From contig JAQFVV010006848.1 of the NCBI GenBank assembly GCA_028023455.1, forward strand, positions 122,001 to 186,000: a stretch of 64,000 nucleotides of DNA, written 5' to 3'. Numbering within the stretch: position 1 is the stretch's first letter; the number at the start of each line of letters is the position of its first letter. Below the pieces are notes generated by a model. It ran no database searches. It saw only the letters and a list, made by a program, of their open reading frames with translations, and was not told the DNA's origin. This document shows positions 1 to 11,759 of the stretch, piece by piece. Made by a program: the position numbers and the translations under genes. The DNA is from Epiperipatus broadwayi (Eukaryota > Onychophora > Udeonychophora > Euonychophora > Peripatidae).

Positions 1-840
1 TACAGCACCCCTACCAATTCTCAAGTGATAAACAAAACTGAACCCAACACTTTTGTTTAATAGTATGCTTTCCATGAGTAGTTCATTTATTCTTAAAAAA
101 ACATTATGCAACTTTTTCAATAGCCCCTACTATTTATGCTTATTTAATTTAATAGATTTTAAAATAATCAATTTTCCTCTATTAAATCGCATTTCTGGAT
201 AATATCAATTAATCCATTATCTTTTATCAAATGAGTTTTCCGTATAACAAATACTATCCTCTCATTCCATCTGATTATCTTACACATAAATATATCAACT
301 TCTATTTCCTTTTGTCTCTTACCATTTTACAGCTAAATTATTCTATGAATAAACAAGATAGACGATGATAACACAAATACATATGTAAATAAGACATTTA
401 TTTTATATAGCGCAATGTTTTTATAAACTGTAATATTAATAAGCCAATAAGCTAATGCACACATGCTTTGTAGATTTAAGTATAAATGATTATTTTTGTA
501 TTTACAGTTGTACTTAAATATTATAATAAAATCATTTGCCTATAACTTTAGTGATGTCACATTGATTTTATTTTCTTATTTATTTTCATTTATGGACGTC
601 TTTATTTAAAGTTACCAGCTTTTATATGGCTGTTTTTTCTGAAGTTTCTATAAAAGCCTGAAGCTGCCGCTGTCATATTTTTATTTAAGTAATTTTGGAC
701 TAAAATAAGTATAAATTATGTAGGAATTGTTCAATAAGTGAAAATTCTAGGCTTTAAAGTTATAAAATTCTAAGAGATTCAATAAGTGAAAATTGTAATT
801 TATAGCAAATATATATGAAAATAGCTGAATGAAATAAAAT
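1..840. other. AT-rich unassigned DNA
   Basis: I see no coding frame, RNA gene or clear repeat here. The sequence is AT-rich, with scattered short direct repeats such as a doubled 'aataagtgaaaatt' near 736-795. It is probably old, decayed non-coding DNA. Confidence 0.5.
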
Positions 841-1390
841 ATGCTAGAGAATTATTAATCTAATGAGCATGCTAATAGCTCTAACCAAGCTTTTCTGATA
901 AATGCCCAAGAGAAAGCATATAAAATCCCTATCTAGAATTATCCCTACCCCCAAACCAGTTGCAAGCTAGTGGCCCTTATCAGTGAGGCACTAGAACTTT
1001 CAGACACTAGATTTAAAATACAAACTCAAGCCAACATTTAACAATTAACAACTATTAAGTAGAAAATCTGAAAATTTCAGACATCTACATGTCTTCAAAT
1101 CTAGCTTTCTAATGTAAATAGCCATGTGGGTCTGAACTAAATTCCAATACATCATATATTAATAGCATTAGCAATATATCATTGCCAAAGCCTTAAAGGC
1201 CAAACCATAATAGTACTGAAATCCAAATCATATATCACTTGATTTGGTTAACTTGCATTTACAAATGTAATGGATGAGCATGATAATATATCTAAACAAG
1301 TTTTTCAATAAATGTGATAAATGCCCAAGAGAATGCATATAAATCTCTATCTATGATTCGCATGCTAATTATATTACATTTGTAAATACA
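841..1390 (+). repeat. Diverged relative of the ~415-bp satellite
   Basis: The segment 'tgataaatgcccaagagaa' followed by 'gcatataaa' occurs near 897 and again near 1316. That spacing of roughly 420 bases is close to the monomer length of the array at 16.6-18.2 kb. Between them, the order 'aaatttcagac', 'tcttcaaa', 'gggtctga' and 'atatcattgc' followed by 'ttaaaggc' repeats the order seen in that satellite. An outer inverted repeat, 'ttacaaatgtaat' near 1260 and 'attacatttgtaa' near 1373, closes the region. I read this as about one and a half old monomers. Confidence 0.6.
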
Positions 1391-4180
1391 AAGTTTTTTT
1401 AATGTGAGTAAAAAAAATTTTCTTTAGATAAAAACATTATTGTTAAATGTAGATTGGCTAATTCTTTTAAAAACTCTTTGGTTTATTCTTTCTTCTTTTA
1501 TAATATTTAATTAATCAAAACATGAAATTAATCTTTTACAAATGTTAACAGGAACAAAATCACCTGGAGACCAAATGATTATTCACTCTTACTTTTTTTA
1601 AAATGGCTAATATAATGTACCATTTATTTATATATGGTATAAATATATTAGCATTCGGTAAAAGCTGAAAGAAAAAGTAAATTTAGCAATCTTTTAAATT
1701 AACGCAATTAAAATTTTTTTTTTGTTGATGTAATTTTTTTTTTTAATGCACAATGAAAGGTAAATTTTTAGTTCATTTTTTTTATGTAATTAAAAATAAA
1801 AGTTGAAACTGGAAAGAATAAGACAGATAAACTAAAGAAAAGAGAATTCCACACCCAGATTACAATCAGCAAAACCTTTTTGGAAGTTAATTAAAGATGA
1901 CAGAAAAACTATAAAAAGGAAAACTTTGCAACAGAAAAATACAAAATAAATGTATAAGATTATAAACTGAAGAGTCATAAAGCCAAAAGTATGTGAAGAA
2001 GTCTGAAAACTGGACCAGGAGTATGAAAAGAAGAAACCAGTTGGATCAGGGTCTTGTCTGTTTTTTCATCATGCTGGAGTGGACCGAAGCTTTTGACATC
2101 ATTCATCATGAAGACATTGACCCCAAAAAAGTTTTCATGACTAGCCTTTAGGACAGACCAAGAACAAGTTAAAATCAATGGTCACAGGCTCATTCTATTC
2201 ATAAAAAACTATGCATGGTAATCAACCATCTACGGAAATTTGCTAAACTTGACAGTAAGCTAATATTAAGTATTCTCGATTGTGACTAAATTAAGCATTT
2301 GCAAACCATTCTTCATTAAGCTTATAATATAATCCTCATAGAGACATTAATTTTCTCATTCAAGAGATTTTCATTTTAAAGAACTTTCTAGAAGAAATTT
2401 GGAAGTGAACTGTAATTGTTAAACTGTTTTTATTTAATTGATTCATGTCTGGATTAACATGTGTGTATTCTTTCCAACTTATTAGTAATTTGTGTTTTTA
2501 ATATTTTAATTTTTTAGAATAAAATATTTATTTCTAATATCAACTATTCATTGTGCATTATTAATGATAGTTATTAAATTTATTAATGTTAGTTTATTAG
2601 GATTTGAGCGTATAATTTACCTTTGCCAATATTTGTTGATTAAGCCCTGGGAATAATATTCTCTAAAAAATAAAATTATGGGATGTGAAGAAGTTAGGAG
2701 TCTATTGACTATGGCATCCTCTTATAAATTAAAACTAACTTCATCAGCAATTCCTGTCATAATAATTAGTAGGTCAGTTAATCAGGAAATATAGCTATGT
2801 TTTTTAGAAATATGAATGAAATATGTATATTTTCCATATTTATAGCTTGATTAACTTTCACTTCATAGTGAGTAAAAAAAAATTTACCAGAATTTATCAA
2901 AACATGAAAATGTACTATAGTTATTAGATATTTACTTTCAAAACTGATAACTTAAATGTTTAACTTTAAAGTTGAAAGCTTAAACTGATGTCATTTTTAA
3001 TGAATGTACTCACCAGCTGAGATCTGCATGTACGTTATACATACAATCCAGAATTTTTATCAGTGTTTCTGTTCATATAGAATAAAAAAGGATATTGATA
3101 AAATTGCACCACAGGAATTCTTCAGCAAGCTGACTCCTAGTGGTATTTCTTGATAAGCTCTTCCATTATAATCATGTCCACAATATAGTATGATGTCCCC
3201 TTGATATTTCCAGGAAATGTATAAATCAGGTAACTGTTAGCATTGAGGCAGCTTGTCTAGTGCACAACTATGAGCTAATGAACCATAAAAAATATGGCCC
3301 TTGGTTCCATATGAATTCAAACTCTACCATCATGAAATTTCCAGCATCTAGCTGGCAATCCATTTCTTGCCTTCAGTTACAACTTCATAATAATGTTGCC
3401 ATAATTGTATTTTTTTATTCTATCTTTTTATAGTTAGGGATGAAATTTAAAACATACCAATTATGTAAATTCTTTCTTTATCATCATCAAAAAACAATCT
3501 TTAATTTTAGTTTACTTTAGTTAAAACCAAATGTTTATCTAAAAGTATTTTAATCCTTCCAACAATATTAGAGTATATAATATTAATTGATCACAACCTA
3601 AAATAAAAGAAGCATGCCCCATTGCAAATGATGATAATGCAATAAACCAGAAGGAATCATGCATTTCCATCACCAGTAAGTGGATTATATGAAAAAGATT
3701 GAATAAATTTGCATAAATTACTACCCAATATTTTAATATCACAAGTCACACCTAAGATTAGCTATGAATATGGAGTCTAAAGGTTACTGAAAGTGCTGTC
3801 TTAAAATTTTCTTGATATTGAGCTTTAGTTGTTTGTGTAAAGCACAGGTTGTAACTTCCTACTTAAAGGTGAAGTTTCTTAATCTAATTAAAACTAGATA
3901 GGAAAAATTTATAATTACTGTTTAATATCTACTGTAATATAAAACAAGCATAGACCCTGTTAAATGTTTGATTTAAAACAATTTATAATACTCTTAATTA
4001 TCAAAATTAAATTATTATTTAGTTCTTGATTGTTATTCCAGTGTATATATTTCAAATAATGATCCCCCCAAATTTTTTGTGTTAATTTCTACTTTTAACT
4101 TTATATATATATCAAAACAAGTAAAATTCACATAAATTATAGTTATTTTATTAGAAGTACTTTCGACTATACATATTGTA
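1391..4180. other. Unassigned AT-rich DNA
   Basis: The longest open frames here are about 65-70 codons and show no family motif or coherent composition, so I do not call them genes. Homopolymer A and T runs are common. I found no inverted or tandem repeat that I could bound. Confidence 0.5.
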
Positions 4181-4253
4181 GCCTTTATTAACTATATACA
4201 ATTGAATAATCAAAATGTGACTTCGTTTCACCATACTCACAGTTCAATTTAGT

Positions 4254-4574
4254 TTATTTCTCCCACAATTCTGTTATTTTAACATTTGATGATTGCCAAA
4301 TCACTAACATTTGACGATTTCTTAAAATCAACATAGCTTCTTTTATTTTACATTTATTGTGGCAATGTTCAATTTGCATAACTTTTATATTTTTATAATC
4401 AAATTTAAATTCATATTGACAACATTTATTATGATCAAATATAACACATGATGAAGGTTTCTTTACATTTTTTCCTAATTGTTTCTCTTTTCGAATGCTA
4501 TTATATAAAAGCATATGCTCTTTTATTCTCTTCACCAATGGATATTTAGATTCACCAAATATATTGTAATCCAC
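4254..4574 (-). pseudogene. PLE GIY-YIG endonuclease C-terminal half
   Basis: This 106-codon frame overlaps the end of the preceding frame, which implies a frameshift. It contains 'RIKEHM' about 20 residues in, a Cys/His-rich middle ('CVIFDHNKC', 'IEHCHNKC') and 'KIKEAMLI', which aligns with the Glu-containing helix that binds metal in GIY-YIG nucleases. It ends at a stop followed within about 70 bases by an AATAAA. The order matches PLE C-termini. The recognition is from motif memory; a profile search with a GIY-YIG model would settle it. Confidence 0.65.
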
Positions 4575-5094
4575 ATTTACATATCAATTTGTATATAATA
4601 CAAATTTGATTAAAAGTTGAATTTTGAATTTTAGAGTTATTAAGTAATTTATTTGTATTATTTGTTGAGAGAAAAGCAATATGACATAATCCATTATAAA
4701 TTTTTCTAATAAACTTAACTTGCTCATTCATTATAAATGGCATTGGAATCCATTTCATTTTGATATTATTTTTAGTTTTAGTATATTGTTGATTCCTTTT
4801 AAATTTTTTAATAATATTAGTAATAGCATTTTTGTTATAACCAATTTTCACCAAATCATTAACAAATAAATTTACATTTTTTATTTTATCACTAGAATGT
4901 TTGTATAATTTTTCATTTTGAAATAAGAATGACTTTAATCCAGCCAACCTATGACATATAGATACATGTGATTCATTTGGAATAAAACCTCTAGTTTCAA
5001 TTAATTTAATTAACATAAAATAATCCAAATTGTATTGATAATTTGAATATCCAAGCATTTTATGGAATTGTATTTTTCTTGAGTTATAATCCAC
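4552..5094 (-). pseudogene. PLE RT thumb, linker and start of GIY-YIG
   Basis: This is a 180-codon open stretch. It begins after the broken RT palm, runs through a basic linker ('IIKKFKRN') and a segment 'VKFIRKIYNGLCHIAF' that sits where PLEs have a conserved pre-endonuclease strand, and ends in 'YKLICKCGLQYIW'. In intact elements the last part reads as a CxC...YIGET motif. Here the G is W and the frame stops shortly afterwards. The upstream fragment with 'GWPMGLP' is in a different frame segment interrupted by stops. The start methionine is only the first ATG of the frame and is not a true initiator. Confidence 0.7.
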
Positions 5095-5370
5095 TTTATA
5101 TCCTTAATTGAATTAATTCATTAATGTTTCCCACAAATAAAAACATAATCTGTGATATGTTTTAATTTCTTGATATTTCAATTGGTTTAAAATTTTTCTT
5201 TCATAAGTTGATATAACAAAATTAGAAATTTGAGCCACAGCAGGAAGACCCATTGGCCAACCATAACTCATTTTATAATATTCATTATTAAAATTATCGT
5301 AAATATTTTTGACAATAAATTGTAATAGTTTTATAATAAAATTTATAATATTAAACTTTATATTTTATAT

Positions 5371-5526
5371 ATAAATTATTATTTTTTGGGTTAAACTGGG
5401 TGTTATTTTCCATTGCATACCAATATTTCAATGAATTAGCATCTGACATTGGCAGATGCTAGTTCGTCAAATTATCAGTATGTAATGGAAAATAATACAC
5501 AGTTTTACCCAAAAAGTAATAATTTA
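5371..5526. repeat. Imperfect palindrome abutting the PLE
   Basis: The sequence reads as two inverted arms of about 75 bases meeting near 5449. The arms share 'ttattttccattgcatac' / 'gtatgtaatggaaaataa' and 'agcatctg' / 'cagatgct'. It lies directly upstream of the truncated PLE reading frame. Penelope-type insertions often carry inverted terminal copies ('pseudo-LTRs'), so this may be such a junction. An unrelated hairpin is the alternative. Confidence 0.7.
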
Positions 5527-6087
5527 TCTACATCATACAACTGTGAAAACATAAAATATAATATTATATATATAACTGCACGCACACTACTATGTTTTGT
5601 ATGCCATGACACACATAACTACCACAATATATATATTATAATGGTATACATATGCCATTACATTTTTTTAAAATTAAAATAAATAGGAAAATAAATCTTA
5701 AATAAAATTGATTTGTTAAAAACTAAAAGAAAATTAAAAGAGTTATGTTTAACATTTGCGCAGATGGAAAACTTTTTTTTTTTAAAAAAAGATGTTTAAA
5801 AGTAAGAATTTAAAAAAAAAGTAAAGATCTAAATAGTAAAAAGTTATATAAAAGAAAATACAGTTGTGTTCTGATCTATCATGTCAGCTGCCTGATGGTG
5901 TTGATGCTAACCAAAAACACATTAATATAACATTCCCGGGCTAGTGATTCTCTATTAATATTGACTTCTTTTTTTTTGTTTGTAAATTTTACTTTCTTTT
6001 GTTTATAAATTATTTTTCCCAAATAATATTTTTGACAATGGGACAATAATAGTTCCTTTTTAATTTTTATTGACAAGAAGGTCTTTT

Positions 6088-6310
6088 TTGGTGTATGTTC
6101 AAATAGTAATTTGGGTTATGTTTAAATAATAATTTACGTTACTTTTATTGGTTTACATTTATATTGACAATAATTAGTAGGGGGGGGTATTTTTGTGTAT
6201 GTGTAAGTAATAATTTGCATTACTTTTATTTTACATTTGATTGACAACAATTATTGGGAGAAGGGGTGTATGTTTAAATAAAAATTTAAGTTACTTTTAT
6301 TTTACATTTG
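6088..6310 (+). repeat. Degenerate ~85-bp tandem repeat inside the TIR element
   Basis: Three units carry the order 'gtatgt..aa.taa', 'ttacttttatt', 'tttacattt' and 'tgacaa', with G-rich spacers ('gggggggg' near 6180 and 'gagaagggg' near 6258). Such subterminal arrays are common inside non-autonomous DNA transposons. Confidence 0.6.
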
Positions 6311-6897
6311 ACAAAGGCCATTTGGAATCCCTCAAACAAGCTGGCTTTACGAAGTAAACATTTCTGTCAGCAAGAACGAGACTTACAAATGAAAGTCCAA
6401 AGATGTTTATGGACCTCAAGTCACATATATTAACCACACAAACATATCTTTTCTTTCAGCAGGATGTTTTTCTGCTGCAGAAATGTTACAGCATTGGCTT
6501 CCTTGTCTGGCAATTCCCATATTTTAAGTTTTGTGTTTGAATTAGCCATATACTTGGTCTTGGAAAATTACTCACTAAAACATGACTTAAAGCATGATCA
6601 TCAAAATATTGTGCTACTCCACCCTAATACAGAATTTAGGAGGCTTACAGCTTTATGAGGAACAATCATGATCATGTTAAAACTGTTAAAGGTAACAGTA
6701 CATCAATTCATATGAGAAAAGAAAAGGCCCCAGTGAAAATTTAAATTTTGACATGATGAACTTAACACACCCTTGTACAATACTGTTACATAAAATACAT
6801 AACACAGCATTACAATATAGTGTGTAACACAAACAACTATGGCATTTTCTTCTGCTTTTAGCATAGGAAAAAACCACAATGGTAGCAACCAGCTGAG

Positions 6898-6988
6898 TTA
6901 ACACTCATTTTAGGTTTTATCATAGAAAGAAGGCTTAACTCTGAGTTAACACTCTTTCTAGGATTTATTGTAGAAAGAAGGCTTAAAT
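6898..6988 (+). repeat. Two-copy ~50-bp tandem repeat
   Basis: The text 'gttaacact' ... 'agaaagaaggcttaa' occurs twice back to back, with few differences. It lies close to the right end of the 1.2-kb TIR element. Confidence 0.7.
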
Positions 6989-7081
6989 GCTTGGGTGTGG
7001 CTGCGGAAATGGCATATTTTTAGAAATTAAGCTAGAAATAGCACCATACAGTGGCTGACATGATAGATCAGAACACAACCA

Positions 7082-7500
7082 AAAATACAAATAAATGTTA
7101 ATTAATTTCTATTTTAAGAATCGTGTTTAATCTTAGTAAATGGAAATGATTGTTTTATTAATTAAATGTAAAGCAAACTAGCCCTTGGGGCACCAAATAA
7201 TAAAGGTCAGATAAGAGAATAAAATTAAAGATTGACCAATGAAAGCACCAAGCCACGCATGGGCCAGAATGGAAAACATTCTAATCTTAGGCTCAGCGAC
7301 ATCATGTTTGATAGATCCTAAAAATGCTGACAAGAGGCTATAAAAGTATAAAAAGAGAAAATTATTGAATTCATTAGTGTTGATGTTGTAAGCTATTAAT
7401 CTTGCAGCTGTATTGAAGACTCAGTGATGTAAGGGTCTTGCAATAAAGATTTTTCCTTTTCATGCCCAGTTGAGGTCTCCTGATAACAGTTCTTGACCAA
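7082..7500 (+). promoter_or_regulatory. LTR-like segment with TATA and AATAAA spacing
   Basis: A TATA-like 'tataaaag' at 7339 follows 'gaggc', and an AATAAA lies at 7442, about 100 bases downstream, followed by a T-rich stretch. This TATA-to-polyadenylation spacing is typical of a U3-R-U5 arrangement. The paralogue at 21.49-22.17 kb keeps the TATA ('ggaggctataaaat' at 21995) but has lost the AATAAA. Both homologous segments begin at 'tggtatacatatg' (5642 and 21489). Homology continues past the putative end, so a true solo LTR is not proven. Confidence 0.35.
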
Positions 7501-7795
7501 ATGAATGGCTTGTAGTGGTTACATCTTCTAAGAAACTTTAGCAAATAATAAGATCAGTGATGGATTTCATAATTCTGTAGGAATCACCCAGATCTCTCAT
7601 GGAAAGTATGAACTTTTATCAGTTGAACTTTTTTTAATATATCTCTTCAATAAATAGTCAATCCATAAGAAAGTACACCTGGGTCTCATTTTATGTGGAT
7701 TTATTTAATGTGATTTTGAAGTTATGCAGTTCACGTCTCTTCTTAGTATCTTTGTACACAGTTTTCTTTTATGTGATAAAAAATATTAGATCAAA

Positions 7796-7887
7796 AGTTG
7801 AGCTCTGATAATGCGTGATTACTTTTTATAAATTTCACGCACTCATATGTCATATTTAATGTAATATCGCATTATCGGAGTTCGACT
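7796..7887. repeat. Short hairpin
   Basis: 'agttgagctctgataatgcg' at 7796 pairs with the region ending 'cgcattatcggagttcgact' at 7887 with a few mismatches, around a ~40-base loop. It is MITE-like in form, but no target duplication is visible. Confidence 0.6.
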
Positions 7888-8339
7888 TCTCTCTAATAAT
7901 TTCAATATTTTCAGCACTTTATAATAGTACTGTAATACATTTTATGCAATAAAGATGTTCACAATTCACTTTAAATCACGATTCCCCCATAATCTGTTCA
8001 AACGTTATAGATGCCTATATTATGCATGCTGTTGTTTTTGCAATTTAAATCACATTCTATTTTTGCTTTTTTAAAAAAGAGTATGTAATCAATTAATCAT
8101 TTAGTGTCTGCAAGTTTATTTTTAAAAGGTGAGTTATAAAAGTGGGCACAATTAAATTTGACAATTAAAATCTGATTTTTAATTATAATTAACAATTTAA
8201 AAATTATGTAACATGACCTCAAATTAATGTGATGTGAAACAATGAAATTTGATTTTTAAATGGAATTGAAAATAAAAAAATTAAAGACAAAAATAAGAAT
8301 TTAATTTTTAATTGTTAGTTTTAATTAAATTTTGTCCAA

Positions 8340-9250
8340 CAGTGGTGAGTCAGTGTCTTTTTATTATCATAAGTCTAAGTTTTTATTTTTATTTTAAACT
8401 TTTAGATTATTCTAATGGAGAAGAAAAAACCCCAAGAAAATGAATTTCTTTGGAAACAAAAATTTCAATTTTAGATCACTTAGCAAAAAGGATCAACAGC
8501 GATTGGAAAACATTTACTTTGGGTGAGTCCATGATAAGAGCAATTAAATAAATGAAGTTGGTGCTAGTTGTATTTTCTTTTGTGAAGTAGCTAACAGGTT
8601 TCCCTGGGCATAATTGCTGAGAGATTCTTGACTTTGTTTAAGGAGAAGCTACAGTACTTCACATCACGTTACATCACAACAAATCTGATGTCTTACTAGT
8701 TTACAGACGAACTTACTTATCGTCAAATAGCGATAATGATTAAAATACTATATACATATGAAAAAATAAAAATACTGTAAATTATGCATAAAAATATATT
8801 GTTTTGAATAAAATTAAATACTGTAGTTAATAAATAAGTAAAAAAAGTTTGTCTTGCATCAATTTTTTCAAATTTGAAATTATTTATTAGTCATATTTTA
8901 TTTTATTTTTTTGTGCGAATTTTAAAGTAATTTTACATTGTTGCTTTGATTTTATGCAATTTTTGAAAATTACAGTAACCTATCCCCCATTTTTCAAGGT
9001 AAGTTAAGTCTATTTTTGTGCAATTTCTTTTGTGTGCATTTTTTGAGGAACCTATCTACCGCATAAAATGAAACCCAGGTGTATAACATTTTCAATATGA
9101 ACTTATAGATAGATCTCTTAAACAAACTTTCAATTAGTAACCTAAAGTATGACCTCTTATCTGACTTAAAGAATTCTAAATCAATTATTAATATTTTTAT
9201 GTCTAAGCTTTCCAATTAATCATTTCTATTTTTCTTTTGTTTATTATTAT
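8340..9250. other. Unassigned part of block A
   Basis: AT-rich sequence without recognised coding capacity. The 73-codon minus-strand frame at 8994-9215 has no motif and looks like chance. This part lies inside the block but has no clear partner in the shorter second copy at 21.5-23.1 kb. Confidence 0.4.
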
Positions 9251-10484
9251 GAGTTAATTGAATTATTAAATTTAAAGTTGGGTGTAGATGGCTGCATAGA
9301 TTTGTTAATGTTTATGTTAGTTATTTCTTAAGATTTTTATATAATTAAAATATATATGCCTTTATGTGCATAGCTACTTGATATATATTGGTAAATATGA
9401 CATCTCATGCAGAGTGTTTAAACGTATTTACCCATATAATAGCCTTTAAGTTATTATTTTCAATGTGGTACCTTATGATGAGTGTTTAATGGGTTTACTT
9501 TATTGTAAATTTCTCCTAAGCAATTCAATTAATAACATTTATATTTACAATTGTTTATGTTAGTTTAAAGAGGTTTAATTTCAGACTATTTGTTTTGTAG
9601 TTAAGTCGATGCTGGTGGAGGGATATATGGGTGTTTATATCAATGTAAAGTGAAGGGTGTTAGCCTACAGGGCAAAGCCCAACTGAATGCATAAACCAAA
9701 AGTGTAGTCATTACATTGCAATGGACGTAGAGTATTCTCTGTGACACTGATTTACTTTAGCTCTATGGATAGGGACTGTAAGTTGGAAAAAGTACCACTC
9801 CCCCTCAATATGTAGCATCTCTCTTTAATATATTATATACATGATTTCTTCATCAGACCAACACACCTTCCTATACTGGACAAGGATCATTTCCTTTAAA
9901 TAATATCATGCTGCAGATGCACATTCCTGTCAGCGCTGTTTTATGCTGGCATCTTCATATTGCATTGCTTGTGTCTGTATATCAGGAAGAAAGCATTGGT
10001 TTGGCTATGAACGTTTAGCCTGAGGTTGGATGTTTTGAAAAGTTTTAATTGCATAGTCCATGTAGCATATATATACCAACATTCTAAAATAAAAAAAATT
10101 ATATAAATGATCATTTGGACATATCTAACATTATTTTTTATATTATCATATTATGACATATAGTGTACTATATAACACAGAAAACATATGTACATATCAC
10201 AAATAGTAAAAAGATTTAATTTGGCTTATTGACATTCAGAGGTGAATAATACTTTTGCAAATATATAATGCCATCTTGTGAGAATTTTAAAAATCCTAAC
10301 ACAGCAAATAAATTATCAACATCACCACTTTCAACCAATGCCAATCTATAGGATGAAGATCTCTCACCTTCTTAGAGATCCAGCTCTTCTTCATTACTGT
10401 ATCCCAGCAAACAATCTTACTTTATTTATCTGTTCCCTAAGTAGTATCTATCTATATCTTTAGTAATGTATCAATACCCATTGT

Positions 10485-10625
10485 TATTATCCACTTTCCA
10501 TCTATTATCATTTCTTTTAGAAAAATTTCCAGTTCAGCTTTTTTTATCCTTGTCTAAAAAAAGTTTCATGAATATAAGTGATACCTGTTTTGTTTTCCCT
10601 TATATACTTTGATTTTGGATTGCAC
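10485..10625 (-). pseudogene. Decayed copy of an unknown recurring frame (block A)
   Basis: On the minus strand this segment gives 'ALKEVQSKIKVYKGK' in one frame and 'AELEIFLKEMIIDGKW' in another. It aligns with better preserved versions at 33.17-33.33 kb and 49.82-50.02 kb. Stops and frameshifts break it. I do not recognise the protein. See the block D entry for the best copy. Confidence 0.4.
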
Positions 10626-10834
10626 TTCTTTTAATGCCCAATTGTCTCATTTATGAGTAAGTACTGGTAAAACAAAGCTCCACTAAAATAAATGTTGAAT
10701 GTGTGTGTAAGCATGTTTTATTGTATTTTTTTTCAAAGTTTGCATTCTAATGGATTGGATTTAAAGTCATTTTCTTGAATTCTTTTCATCAACTGGAAAA
10801 ACATGCATGAAGGAGAATGAAATTAGAACAGCAT

Positions 10835-11530
10835 GCAAAGTATATATCCAATAGGCTGCAGTGGAAAAAGTATAAAGAAGATATACAATAGGCCAAAGTG
10901 TAATTGATATTGGGTGGAAATCAAATGTAAAATAGATCTACAATAGGATGGATAAAGCACATAGAACGTGTATCATTTTAGGTCAAGTCTAAAGTTTAAC
11001 TGGAGTTGGTTTGAAATCAGATGTAGTAAGCAGATCTACAATAGGATGAAAATATCCCATAGACCAAAGTTTATCATTTTAGGCCAAAATCTAATGGGTA
11101 ACAGAAAGTGTGTGATAATCAGATGGGAAAAAGAACTTCAATAAATCAAAAGTGTGTGGAAATTGGATGTGAAATTTCTAACAGATCTACAATAGGACAA
11201 ACTGTAAGATGTAGGTCTCCAATACATAAAAATGTAAAGTGCAATTGAAGTTGGTGAAAGTGGGTGGAAATTATATACAAAGTAGGCTGAAGGTGGGTAG
11301 AAATTGGATGCAATAAGTCAAAGTGTAAAATGTAACCAAAGGTGGGTGGAAGTGTAACCAAAGATGGATATTAATTGATTGCAAGGTAGGAAATACATGT
11401 ACAACAGACCAAGGGGTAAAAAGTAGATCTGTTATAGGCCAAAGTATAAAGTGTTATTGAAGATGGGTGAAAATCGGATGCATAGGAAGTATATGTAGGG
11501 TGCAAAATAGGAAGTATATGTACAATCAGA
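10835..11530 (+). repeat. Degenerate ~100-bp tandem array
   Basis: A module reading roughly 'agatctacaatagg..aaagtgtaa...gtgggtggaaat.agatg' recurs many times at irregular spacing. The same degenerate array is present in block B at 34.26-34.92 kb, so it predates the duplication of the block. Open frames across it are by-products of the repeat. Confidence 0.7.
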
Positions 11531-11759
11531 CTGAAGTTTATACATTTATGGATTAGCATGTAAACTACATTTAGATGACTAAAGTTTATACTTTTTACAA
11601 AACTCTTAAAAAGACCTGACAGTACTTAGAACATCCCTACTGATTTCTAGATTTCCATTTATTTCAAATCAGTAGATAACTGAAATTTATACATTTATGG
11701 ATAAACATGTAAACTACATTTAGATCACTAAAGTTTATACTGTTAAGGATAAACTCGTC

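Larger units (their letters stand above)
4181..5370 (-). mobile_element. Penelope-like element, 5'-truncated (RT plus GIY-YIG)
   Basis: Penelope-like retroelements encode a reverse transcriptase followed by a GIY-YIG endonuclease. Reading the minus strand from about 5370 downward, there is a segment like RT motif 4, 'GWPMGLP' (near 5245-5275), preceded by 'FNNEYYKM'. A connector follows with 'SICHR' and 'NAITNIIKKFKRN', which resembles the PLE thumb region. Then comes 'CIIYKLICKCGLQYIW', as in GIY-YIG domains, and in the next frame 'RIKEHM' and 'KIKEAMLI', which match the R..EH and catalytic-Glu regions. The RT part before motif 4 is missing or unreadable, and frameshifts and stops separate the pieces, so the copy is dead. 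A minus-strand AATAAA lies at 4184-4189. Confidence 0.75.
5863..7081. mobile_element. 1.2-kb DNA transposon with TIRs and 8-bp target duplication
   Basis: The ends carry inverted repeats of about 25 bases containing 'ttgtgttctgatctatcatg' (left from 5864, right ending near 7079). The flanks share 'aaaataca' (5855-5862 and 7082-7089). The paralogous block at about 21.7 kb reads straight through this point without the insert. An 8-bp duplication suits the hAT or MULE type, but no transposase is recognisable; the internal open frames of 60-72 codons carry no motif. It is probably a non-autonomous element. Confidence 0.75.

Noticed and set aside
5388-5460. Minus-strand 'DANSL...AMENN' resembling a family B DNA polymerase motif
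   Set aside because: It lies in the palindrome arm next to the PLE, the motif spacing is wrong, and no other polymerase motif follows.
8134-8345. Possible MITE with weak inverted ends around AATTAAATTT text
   Set aside because: The inverted match is mostly A/T low complexity and no target duplication was found.
11146-11559. His/Thr/Pro-rich minus-strand frames
   Set aside because: By-products of the degenerate ~100-bp array; the block B array does not keep them.
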